9,079 nt of DNA from Chloroflexota bacterium (GCA_016190405.1 JACPQO010000129.1:1-9079); one strand, 5' to 3'. Positions 1 to 6,843 are shown, counted from the first letter of the stretch. Notes: generated by a model not told the origin, from the sequence alone. Translations and numbers: made by a program.

Positions 1-2350
1 CGAGACCGCTCTGCAAGCCCGGGTCCGCCAGGTTGACCTCGCTGTTAACGCAGCTCGGGTCGTTGCACCGCAGCACCTTCAGGTCGTGGTTTGTAAAGTC
101 GCCGTAGCTGACCACCGGGTTACCCGAGGCATCCAGCTCGAGCGAGGTGTACCAGCCAACGTCGCCCGGGCCGTCCGGCGTGCTGATGACGTTGCCCGCG
201 GTGCACGTGGGACTGCCGCAGCGGAGCACCTTCAGGTCGCGATCGGGTGGTTGACCCAGGAACTTCGGAAAACGCTGCTGGTAGCTGACGACCGGGTTGC
301 CCGACGCCGGGTCTACAACGATGGAGCTCATCCAGCCAACGTCGGTCCCAAAGTCGTCAGAGGTGTCTGGTGAGGCGATAGTATTGCCTGACGTGCAGGT
401 CGCATCGCCGCAGTGCAGCACATTCAAAGCATGACAAACGTTAAGACCGGGAAGCATCGAGCAGTAGCTGACCACCGGGTTGCCCAGGCTATCAAGCGCG
501 AGATCCGGCCATATGAATTGCCCCGCCGGTTCCGGCGACGCGATCGTGTTGCCGGCGGTGCAGGTCGGGTTGCCGCAGTGGAGCACCTTCACGTCCCCGC
601 ACCAACTGGTAGTGGGCCCACCAGCGCCGATACGCGTACAGTAGCTGACCACGGGGTTGCCCGAGGCGTCCAGCTCCAGCGAAGTGAGGAAGCCAACGTT
701 GCCCGTGGTATCCGGCGAGGCGTGAGTGTTCCCGGCACTGCAAGTGGCGTTGCCGCAGTGGAGCACGAACAGGTCGCCGTTGGTGGCGTCGTAGTAGCTC
801 ACCACGGGGTTCCCCGCCGAATCAAGGGCCAGGGAAGTGAACTGGCCCACGTTGCCGGCTGTGTGTGGCGTGGAGATAACGTTGCCGGAGGTACAGGTCG
901 GGTTGCCGCAGCGGATCACCCACAGGTCGCCGTTGCCCCCATCGTAGGTGCTGATGACAGGGTTGCCAGCCGTGTCCAGCACGAGCGAGGTGTCTGAACC
1001 GACGATCGAACCGGGGACGGCCGCGGCAAACCCCGAGACGACGGAGTTGCCGGCGGTGCAGGTCGGGTTCCCGCAGTGGAGGACCTTCAGGTCGCCATTC
1101 GTGAAGTCTGCGTAGGCCACCACCGGGTTGCCCGCGCCGTCCAGCGCAAGGGAACTCCACAGGCCTACGTCGCCGGCGGTGTCGGGTGAGGCTATGATGT
1201 CATCCCCCGCGCAGTTCGGGTCATCGCAGTGAAGGACCTTCAGGTGACCGCAGAGGACCCCCTTGTTCAAGCAGTAGCTGACCACCGGGTTGCCGGCGGG
1301 GTTCAGGGCCAGAGAAGTAAACTCCCCCCCGTCGCCGCCAACGTCGGGGAAAGTGATGCTATTCCCCGACGTGCACGTTGCGTCGCCGCAGTGGAGCACC
1401 TTCAGGTCCCTATCGACGCTCTCAAAGTAGCTGATGACAGGCTTGCCGGACCCGTCGAGGGCCAGCGAGGTGTACCAGCCAGCGTCTCGGAAGGTGTCGG
1501 GCGAGGTTATCACGTTGCCGGAGGCGCAGGTGGGGTCGCCGCAGTGGAGAACCTTCAGGTCCCGGCACTCTTCCGCTCCCGCCAGGCTTTCACCGGCCGA
1601 GCAGTAGCTGACCACGGGATTGCCCGAGCTGTCCAGGGCGAGTGAGATATGGGCGCTGCCGGCCGTATCGGGCGAGGTGATGCTCTCCGGCCCAGCGACA
1701 GCGCTATCGCAATTCGGATCATTGCAGTGAAGCACCTTCAGGCCGCCGCAGGAATACCCCAGGGTTCCGAAAATCAGCTCACAGTAGCTCACGACCGGGT
1801 TCCCCAAGCCGTCCAGCGCCAGCGAAGTGTACCGGCCAGCGGTACCCGCTGTCTGAGGGAGGGCGATGCTCTCGTCACCACCGGCGCAGGCTGGGTCGTT
1901 ACAGTGAAGGACCTTCAGGTCATGGTTGGCCTCGTCATAGTAGCTGACCACCGGGTTCCCTAACGGGTCCAGCTCCAGTGAGGTGTACCCGCCGACGTTA
2001 CCGAAGGTATCGGGAGACGTGATCGTGTTGCCGGCGGTACACGTGGGGTTGCCGCAGTGCAGCACTTTGAGGTCATCGCAGCGATCGAAAAAGCCGCCGT
2101 CCTGCAACTTACAGTAGCTGACCACGGGGTTCCCCGCGGCGTCCAGCGCGAGCGATGAAAAGGCACCGATGTTGCCGGCCGTGTCGGGCGCAGCAATCGT
2201 GTTGCCGGCGGTACAAGCCGGGTTCCCGCAGTGCAGCACCGTGAGTTTGCCATCTGCGGCGTCGTAGTAGCTGATCACCGGGTTACCGGCGGCGTCCAGA
2301 GCTAGCGACGTGTACCAGCCGGTCTCGCCGTTCGTGCCGGTATCCGGGAC
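1..2350 (-). repeat. Tandem coding repeats, 153-192 bp units
   Basis: Thirteen complete units plus a leading and a trailing partial unit encode the blades of the exported propeller protein. The most constant DNA segments read, on the plus strand, as GTAGCTGACCACCGGGTT (VVSYY/C region) and GCAGTGGAGCACCTTCAGGT (DLKVLHC region). Unit length in residues from the N-terminal side is 58, 51, 59, 61, 51, 54, 51, 55, 51, 60, 55, 64 and 51. All length changes keep the reading frame, which argues for a living gene. Confidence 0.9.
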
Positions 2351-2470
2351 TGTGATCGTGTTTGGCCCGACGGCCACGGTGGGCCCCCCGAGGCCGCGTC
2401 CCAGCAGCGCGATGACCGCGACGGCTAGCAGCGTCAGCAGCCCCAGGACGAGAAATCGCGCGTATCGCAT
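1..2470 (-). CDS. Exported cysteine-rich tandem-repeat (probable beta-propeller) protein, 3' end outside window
   Basis: I translated the minus strand from the ATG at 2470 to the window edge and found 823 codons with no stop; the C-terminus is not in the window. Residues about 5-24 are a hydrophobic stretch after MRYAR, so a signal peptide or N-terminal anchor is likely. From about residue 41 the protein is tandem units of 51-64 residues with the core SLALDxxGNPVVSYYD...DLKVLHC followed by GNPTCTAGN-I-SPDTAGNVG. Units end at residues 81, 139, 190, 249, 310, 361, 415, 466, 521, 572, 632, 687, 751 and 802; a fifteenth begins at 803. The strand pattern and unit length fit a beta-propeller blade family common in secreted bacterial proteins (family recognition). 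Each junction has C-x4-C, and six units have a second cysteine pair in an enlarged loop. The start is set by AGAGGGGG seven bases upstream. Ligand and function are unknown; adhesion or extracellular binding is only a guess. Confidence 0.85.
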   Translation of the reverse strand, partial: MRYARFLVLGLLTLLAVAVIALLGRGLGGPTVAVGPNTITVPDTGTNGETGWYTSLALDAAGNPVISYYDAADGKLTVLHCGNPACTAGNTIAAPDTAGNIGAFSSLALDAAGNPVVSYCKLQDGGFFDRCDDLKVLHCGNPTCTAGNTITSPDTFGNVGGYTSLELDPLGNPVVSYYDEANHDLKVLHCNDPACAGGDESIALPQTAGTAGRYTSLALDGLGNPVVSYCELIFGTLGYSCGGLKVLHCNDPNCDSAVAGPESITSPDTAGSAHISLALDSSGNPVVSYCSAGESLAGAEECRDLKVLHCGDPTCASGNVITSPDTFRDAGWYTSLALDGSGKPVISYFESVDRDLKVLHCGDATCTSGNSITFPDVGGDGGEFTSLALNPAGNPVVSYCLNKGVLCGHLKVLHCDDPNCAGDDIIASPDTAGDVGLWSSLALDGAGNPVVAYADFTNGDLKVLHCGNPTCTAGNSVVSGFAAAVPGSIVGSDTSLVLDTAGNPVISTYDGGNGDLWVIRCGNPTCTSGNVISTPHTAGNVGQFTSLALDSAGNPVVSYYDATNGDLFVLHCGNATCSAGNTHASPDTTGNVGFLTSLELDASGNPVVSYCTRIGAGGPTTSWCGDVKVLHCGNPTCTAGNTIASPEPAGQFIWPDLALDSLGNPVVSYCSMLPGLNVCHALNVLHCGDATCTSGNTIASPDTSDDFGTDVGWMSSIVVDPASGNPVVSYQQRFPKFLGQPPDRDLKVLRCGSPTCTAGNVISTPDGPGDVGWYTSLELDASGNPVVSYGDFTNHDLKVLRCNDPSCVNSEVNLADPGLQSGL

Positions 2471-2477
2471 CGCTGAA

Positions 2478-2485
2478 CCCCCTCT
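2478..2485 (-). promoter_or_regulatory. Ribosome binding site of the propeller gene
   Basis: Read on the minus strand this is AGAGGGGG, ending seven bases before the ATG at 2470. It decides the start of the propeller gene. The stop codon of a nine-codon mini-ORF (2514-2485) overlaps it by one base. Confidence 0.7.
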
Positions 2486-2514
2486 CACGGCCGCGCCGAT
2501 CGCAGCGGCTTCAT
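2485..2514 (-). CDS. Possible nine-residue leader peptide upstream of propeller gene
   Basis: A minus-strand ATG at 2514 opens MKPLRSARP and stops with TGA at 2487-2485. It is preceded at seven-base spacing by GGAGGG, a ribosome site at least as good as that of the propeller gene itself. Its stop touches the propeller gene's ribosome site and the downstream ATG is 14 bases further on, in another frame. Such an arrangement could couple translation or act as a leader. It could also be chance in GC-rich DNA; nothing in the peptide identifies a function. Confidence 0.25.
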   Translation of the reverse strand: MKPLRSARP

Positions 2515-2611
2515 CGCGGTTCCCTCCCTAGGCAGAACACTGGGGCCGAGAGGCCTGCGGCAGGGAGGGTGCTCTCGCCGTGGCCTCCCGGCACCAGTTG
2601 CCCGGAGCTTC

Positions 2612-2815
2612 TCATCCGGCCCGCCCCTTGCTGGCCCGGCCGTCGGGCACAGGTGAGGCACGCTCGGCTAGCCACGCCACGAGGCTGGCCTCCTCGATGC
2701 GCAGCTGGCGGCCCAGGCGCAGGCTGGGGATGAGGCCGGCTCTGGCCTTCTTGTAGACCCACTGAGGCTTCACCCTCAGCACGTCCGCCGCTTCCTTGGC
2801 TGTCAGCAGCTTCAT
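2612..2815 (-). CDS. Excisionase-family helix-turn-helix DNA-binding protein
   Basis: This is a 67-residue protein. Residues about 4-50 (LLTAKEAADVLRVKPQWVYK... then RLGRQLRIEEASLVAWL) match the MerR-like helix-turn-helix of the excisionase/HTH_17 family. That family has an A-x-x-L-x-V-x-x-x-x-V-Y recognition helix followed by a short wing and W-L helix; the tail after residue 53 is basic and probably disordered. The frame is open further upstream, but the domain begins exactly at this ATG, which has GGTGGTG just before it. It lies 141 bp upstream of the propeller gene on the same strand, so both may be one transcription unit, and it is divergent from the large BTAD regulator. No integrase is visible nearby, so a regulator role is more likely than phage excision. 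The DNA target is unknown. Confidence 0.75.
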   Translation of the reverse strand: MKLLTAKEAADVLRVKPQWVYKKARAGLIPSLRLGRQLRIEEASLVAWLAERASPVPDGRASKGRAG

Positions 2816-2836
2816 GGCACCACCGTAGAGACCCCA

Positions 2837-2866
2837 GCGTCCCTCAAGCGTCCCCCAAGGCGTCCC
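2837..2866. repeat. Three direct heptamers GCGTCCC, candidate SARP-type operator
   Basis: GCGTCCC occurs at 2837-2843, 2848-2854 and 2860-2866, giving periods of 11 and 12 bp (about one helical turn). SARP activators are known to bind heptameric direct repeats at 11-bp spacing, and a SARP-like regulator is encoded 140 bp away. The site lies 22 bp upstream of the start codon of the helix-turn-helix gene. Its use as an operator is inference. Confidence 0.45.
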
Positions 2867-2900
2867 CCGACCCGCCCCTTCAGTTTTCTTGCGATCTTTC

Positions 2901-2929
2901 TTGTCTTTTCCTGGCGCTCGGCGTATAAT
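2901..2929 (+). promoter_or_regulatory. Sigma-70 promoter of the BTAD regulator gene
   Basis: TTGTCT at 2901-2906 serves as -35 (four of six consensus bases) and a perfect TATAAT at 2924-2929 as -10, with a 17-bp spacer. Transcription would begin near 2936 and give a leader of about 70 nt before the GTG start at 3006. Two TTTCTTG heptamers (2885-2891 and 2897-2903) overlap the upstream side and the -35. Confidence 0.75.
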
Positions 2930-3005
2930 CCTTGTACTTCTCCGATGCTTCGCTCGCTGCTTCGGCAAGCGGCCGCGGTCACCTAGCCGGGAAGGGGGTG
3001 CGAGC

Positions 3006-6000
3006 GTGAGCGAGCAACCGGGCGGCGCAGGGATTCGGATGCATCTGCTGGGGCGGTTCGAGGTCCGCTCCGGCCCCCAGGTGCTCATCGACGCCTCGTG
3101 GCCTCGGCGTATGGCCAAGGCCCTCCTGAAGCTTGTCGCCCTCCAGAAGGATCGGCGTCTTGGGCGGGAACAGATCCTGGACGCTCTCTGGCCGGACCTG
3201 GCTCCGGCCGCCGCCGGTCACAACCTGCGCCGGAACCTCGGCTACCTGCGTGAGGCCCTGAGCCGGGGCGGGCTCACATGCTCTCTCCTAACTGTGACCC
3301 GCGACGCCGTTACTCTGTGCGCTGACCTGATTCTGGACGTAGATGAGTTCCGCAGCCGGGCCCAGGCGGCGCGTGCCGTGGCAACCGACCCCCGCCTCTA
3401 CGAAGGAGCCCTGGCAGTATACGGAGGCGAGCTGTTGCCGGAAGACCTCTACGAAGAGTGGGCGGCAGGCCCTCGGGAACAGGTTCGGACGCTGCGCAAC
3501 GAGCTCCTGATGGAGCTGGGCCAACTGCACCGCGCCCGTGGTGAGCTGGACCTGGCGGCTGAGCGGCTGAACGAGCTGGTGGAGGCCGACCCCTTGTGCG
3601 AGGAAGCGCATCGTGCCCTCATGCTCCTGTACGCCCATATGGGCCGGCGGGAGAGGGCGCTGCGCCAGTACCAACGGTGTCGCGAGGCGTTCCAGCGGGA
3701 GCTGGGAGTGGAGCCTTCGGCGGAGACCGAGGCACTGTATCGCCGGATCGCCGAGCGCCGTTTAGGCCCGGCGATAAACGAGGCGGCCCAAGGCCAGATG
3801 TTGGCTGGCCCTTCTGAGTTCGCCTCGCGCCGGCGGACTCCCTGCGTGGGCAGGGAGGAGGAGCTCGCCGCCCATAACGCCGTTCTCGATGAGGCGCTGG
3901 CCGGCAGGGGCTCCCTCGTAATGCTGACGGGGGAGCCCGGCGTCGGTAAGACCCGGCTCGCGGAGGAGGTAGCGGCCCAGGCGCGCAGCCGAGGCTTCTT
4001 CGTCGCCGCCGGCCACTGCCAAGAGATGGGGGAGACCGCTCCTTACACCCCTTTCGTTGGGGCGATCGAATACGTGGCCCGCGTTATGCCCCCGGAGAAC
4101 CTGAGGCGGGCACTGGGCGACGTCGGAGCGGAGGCGGCCCGCCTAGCGCCGGAGTTGCGCCGCCTCTTTCCGGACCTGCCGCCACCCGTGGAGATGCCTC
4201 CAGAGGAGGGCCGTCGCTACCTGTTCAATGCCCTTGTCGACTTCCTGGAGCGGGCGGCGCGCGCCCAACCGATGCTGCTCATCCTGGAGGACCTCCACTG
4301 GGCCGATGAGTCCTCTTTGCTCCTCCTTCAGCATATCGCCCGGCGGCTGGCGGAGATGCCGGTTGTGGTTCTCGGTACCTACCGGGATGTGGAAATGGCC
4401 CCCGGCGGCGCTCTGGCCAGGACGCTGCAGGAGATGCTGCGGCGGCGGCTGGCCCGCGAGACGGTCCTGGGGCGGCTGCCCGAGCCTGCCGTGGCGCAGA
4501 TGCTGAAGGCTCACGGCAGGGGCGACCCACCGCCCAGCCTCGTGTCGCTCATCTACGACGAGACCGAAGGCAACCCCTTCTTCGTGGAAGAGCTGGTTCG
4601 CCACCTCCTGGAGCAAGGGAAGCTGCTTGATCCGGAGGGGCGCTGGCTCAGCGAGTACCCCGTCGGAGAGATAGAGGTTCCCCGCAGCGTCCGCCTGGTC
4701 ATCGAGCGGCGGCTGGAGCGGGTGGGTAAGGAATGTCGCCGCATCCTCACCGGCGCCGCCGTCATCGGTCGCGCCTTCAGCTTCGAGCTGCTGGAGGCGC
4801 TGGGCGACCATTCGACGGGCTCAGGGCAGGCTCTGGATGCCGATGCGCTCCTGGATGCCGTCGACGAGGCGGAGCGCGCCCGCCTGATCATGGCGGTGGC
4901 GGGCGGTTCGCAGGCCCACTTTACTTTCGCCCACGAGTTGATCCGGCAAACCCTCGTCAGCGGCCTCTCTCTTCCCCGGCGGCAACGGCTGCACCTGCGG
5001 GTGGCCGAGGCGACGGAGCGGGTCTACGCCGGCTGCCTCGATGCCCGCGCGGCGGATCTGGCCTACCACCTCTACCAGGCAGGGGCCGTCGCCGACCCGC
5101 ACAAGACGGCCCATTATCTGACGGTGGCGGGCGATCAGGCGATCGAGGCGGCGGCCTTCGAGGATGCCCTGCGCCTCTACGAGAGCGCTCTCCCCTCGCT
5201 GTCTGGCGACGACCGGCGCGGTCGTGCGGGGATGCTGTACAAGCGGGGCCTAGCCCGGCGCAGCCTGGGCCGCTGGGAGGAGGCGCTGGCCGACTGGCGG
5301 GAGGCCCTGGACACCTACGAAGAGCTGGGCGACGCCGAGGCGGTCGGGCGAATCTCCGCAGACATCGCGGTACAGCTGGCGTGGGCGTTCCGTATTGAGG
5401 AAGCGCTGGATGTAACCCGTCGTGGTCTGATAGCCCTCGGCGAAAGGGTTAGCCCTGACCGCTGTCGCCTCCTGGCTTATGGCGGACTGGGGCTGAGCAT
5501 GGGCGGCTACTACACCGCCGGCGAAGACATGACAGTCCAGGCCCTGACCTTAGCCGAACAGCTCGGCGACACGCGCCTCCTTGGGGCCGCGCTGACTGCA
5601 AAGGGGGCCCACCACTGGTTCTACATGCATTACCCGCAATCGGTCGAGGCGCTGCTGCGGGGGGCCGCGTTGCTACGATCGCGAAATGACCTTTGGGCCC
5701 TGGCGGACGCCTTGGTGTTTCTCCAGAACGGTCTCGGCTTCCTGGGCCGGTTTGACGAGGTTGTGAAGATCGGGGAGGAGCTGGAGTCCCTGGCCGAGCG
5801 CCTGGGTCACCTGGGGGCCCTGATTATGGCCGGCCGTAACCGCCTCGTATTTGGACTGACCCTCCTGGAGCCTCTTACTAGATACGAGGAGTTTTGCAAA
5901 AGCCACCGAGAGGTGTGCCAGCGCGCCGGCGGCTCGTGGGCCGGCCCCGACCCTCTGTTTGGGCTCCTCCACTTCTGGAGGGGGCAGTGGCCGCAGGCGG

Positions 6001-6587
6001 CGGGGAGCTTTGAGGAGGCAGGACAGGTTGAGCCCCCCGGGGCGTCCGCAGGCTGGCATTGCGCTTTTCTCTTCCTTTACCGGGCTTACGCTGGAGACCG
6101 GAATTCCGCCCTTACCGTGCTGCGGCGGCTCAGGACGGCCTACTTTCCCCGCGCCGGGCAACCCAACGGCTGGGCTCCATGGACGGCGCTGCTGGCGGCG
6201 GTGGAAGGGCTGGCGCTCCTCGGCGAAAGGGACGAGGCCAGCGCCCTCTATCCGCTGGTCCTTGAAGGCGTGAAGACGGGTTGCCTTATTCGCGCATTCG
6301 ACGCGCGTCTGCTTCAGACCGTGGCCGGCATAGCAGCGGCCGCGGGCAGCCAGTGGGACAAGGCCGAGGAGCACTATGAGACCGCCCTGCGGCAGGCCCG
6401 CGAGCTACGCATCGTCATGGAGGAGCCGGAGGCCCGCCGCTGGTACTCCCGCATGCTCATCGACCGCGACGGTCCCGGCGACCGGGAGAAGGCGCTGCGG
6501 CTGCTGACGGAGGCGATCGCCATGTACTGGCAGATCGGGATGCCCAAGCACGTCGAGATGGCCGAAGCAATCCTCAGCGAAGCGTAG
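3006..6587 (+). CDS. SARP/BTAD-domain transcriptional regulator with STAND-type ATPase and TPR region
   Basis: This 1193-residue regulator is probably a cytoplasmic, ATP-dependent transcription activator. Domain order: an OmpR-type winged helix at about 11-105 (MHLLGRFEV..., ALWPDLAP..NLRRNLGYLREAL), the bacterial transcriptional activation domain at about 106-253 (ending RELGVEPSAETEALYRRI), and an AAA/STAND ATPase opening with VGREEEL at 281-287. Walker A is GEPGVGKT at 309-316; Walker B is LLILED at 424-429 followed by LHWAD. A TPR-like helical region runs from about 685 to the end. No C-terminal LuxR helix-turn-helix is visible, so DNA binding should be N-terminal, as in AfsR-like proteins. 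The frame is open to 2889, but GTG at 3006 has AAGGGGG seven bases upstream and sits just ahead of the first domain. Residues 603-609 (STGSGQA) are an in-frame dispersed repeat. It is divergent from the helix-turn-helix and propeller genes. The inducer and targets are not evident. Confidence 0.9.
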   Translation: MSEQPGGAGIRMHLLGRFEVRSGPQVLIDASWPRRMAKALLKLVALQKDRRLGREQILDALWPDLAPAAAGHNLRRNLGYLREALSRGGLTCSLLTVTRDAVTLCADLILDVDEFRSRAQAARAVATDPRLYEGALAVYGGELLPEDLYEEWAAGPREQVRTLRNELLMELGQLHRARGELDLAAERLNELVEADPLCEEAHRALMLLYAHMGRRERALRQYQRCREAFQRELGVEPSAETEALYRRIAERRLGPAINEAAQGQMLAGPSEFASRRRTPCVGREEELAAHNAVLDEALAGRGSLVMLTGEPGVGKTRLAEEVAAQARSRGFFVAAGHCQEMGETAPYTPFVGAIEYVARVMPPENLRRALGDVGAEAARLAPELRRLFPDLPPPVEMPPEEGRRYLFNALVDFLERAARAQPMLLILEDLHWADESSLLLLQHIARRLAEMPVVVLGTYRDVEMAPGGALARTLQEMLRRRLARETVLGRLPEPAVAQMLKAHGRGDPPPSLVSLIYDETEGNPFFVEELVRHLLEQGKLLDPEGRWLSEYPVGEIEVPRSVRLVIERRLERVGKECRRILTGAAVIGRAFSFELLEALGDHSTGSGQALDADALLDAVDEAERARLIMAVAGGSQAHFTFAHELIRQTLVSGLSLPRRQRLHLRVAEATERVYAGCLDARAADLAYHLYQAGAVADPHKTAHYLTVAGDQAIEAAAFEDALRLYESALPSLSGDDRRGRAGMLYKRGLARRSLGRWEEALADWREALDTYEELGDAEAVGRISADIAVQLAWAFRIEEALDVTRRGLIALGERVSPDRCRLLAYGGLGLSMGGYYTAGEDMTVQALTLAEQLGDTRLLGAALTAKGAHHWFYMHYPQSVEALLRGAALLRSRNDLWALADALVFLQNGLGFLGRFDEVVKIGEELESLAERLGHLGALIMAGRNRLVFGLTLLEPLTRYEEFCKSHREVCQRAGGSWAGPDPLFGLLHFWRGQWPQAAGSFEEAGQVEPPGASAGWHCAFLFLYRAYAGDRNSALTVLRRLRTAYFPRAGQPNGWAPWTALLAAVEGLALLGERDEASALYPLVLEGVKTGCLIRAFDARLLQTVAGIAAAAGSQWDKAEEHYETALRQARELRIVMEEPEARRWYSRMLIDRDGPGDREKALRLLTEAIAMYWQIGMPKHVEMAEAILSEA
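4811..4832 (+). repeat. Dispersed short repeat inserted in coding sequence (STGSGQA element)
   Basis: TTCGACGGGCTCAGGGCAGG followed by CT lies inside the ATPase region of the BTAD regulator. It resembles the TTCGACAAGCTCAGG-type dispersed repeat that I recognise from Chloroflexota and other environmental genomes. Its six frames give characteristic strings: STGSGQA in the gene's frame, FDGLRAG in another plus frame, and PEPVE on the opposite strand. Here it adds about eight residues (HSTGSGQA) between EALGD and LDADALLDAV without breaking the frame. Only this copy is in the window. Confidence 0.6.
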
Positions 6588-6617
6588 AGGCCGCCGCACC
6601 GTCGCCAGGACGCTCGG

Positions 6618-6638
6618 TCGCATCGGGACGCGATGCGA
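6618..6638 (+). terminator. Hairpin after the BTAD regulator gene, possible terminator
   Basis: TCGCATCG (6618-6625) and CGATGCGA (6631-6638) form a perfect 8-bp stem around the loop GGACG, beginning 31 bases after the regulator's stop codon. No run of T follows, so it is not a textbook intrinsic terminator; it could stabilise the mRNA 3' end or act with Rho. The rest of 6588-6775 shows no gene that I can support. Confidence 0.35.
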
Positions 6639-6775
6639 ACAGGCGGGGGGTGCACTGACGTGGACCGCGTTCTCGTGGCGACGATGTAAGACCACAACTA
6701 GAGCGTAGATGAGAAGCTGATGGGGTGAGGATGTCGACCGCCTCAGGAGATACGTGTCTTGATCTATCAAACCGA

Positions 6776-6827
6776 AGCCCGCCTTTGCTCCCCTGTTCCG
6801 GGTCACTGCCGAAGAGGAAGGCGGGCT
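6776..6827 (-). terminator. Stem-loop downstream of tRNA-Asp, probable terminator
   Basis: AGCCCGCCTT at 6776-6785 and AAGGCGGGCT at 6818-6827 are a perfect 10-bp inverted repeat with a 32-base loop. In the direction of the tRNA it starts 17 bases after the CCA end and is followed by TTCGGTTTGAT, a weak T-rich tail. It could also stop plus-strand transcription arriving from the regulator gene. Confidence 0.45.
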
Positions 6828-6843
6828 GGTCAGCATTTGCGAC

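Noticed and set aside
1..2350. Regular repetition resembling a CRISPR-like or minisatellite array
   Set aside because: Period is 153-192 bp, repeats are divergent, and every length change keeps the minus-strand frame; this is a coding repeat.
86..2531. Several plus-strand open frames (for example 413-997, 1229-1645, 1649-1963) across the left region
   Set aside because: They are antisense shadows of the continuous minus-strand propeller frame, whose translation is a regular repeat with conserved Gly, Asp and Cys; the plus-strand translations lack domain logic and ribosome sites.
2530..2605. Faint resemblance to a cobalamin-type riboswitch (GCCGGGAGG, GGCCACGG)
   Set aside because: The B12-box context and conserved core are missing, and the downstream gene has no cobalamin link.
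2612..2815. Excisionase gene as a sign of an integrated phage or mobile element
   Set aside because: No integrase, att repeats or phage genes are visible; this domain is common in ordinary small regulators.
2889..3005. Upstream TTG start for the BTAD regulator
   Set aside because: It would lie before the predicted -10 and transcription start; GTG at 3006 has AAGGGGG at seven bases and precedes the first domain.
2816..3118. N-terminal extension of the helix-turn-helix gene to 3118
   Set aside because: The added residues overlap the divergent promoter and the start of the BTAD regulator and have no domain; the recognised domain begins at the ATG at 2815 with its own ribosome site.
4143..4811. 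Minus-strand and alternative-frame open frames inside the regulator gene, including 4733-5398 and 5673-6374
   Set aside because: They are GC-rich shadows of a gene with clear Walker motifs and conserved domains.
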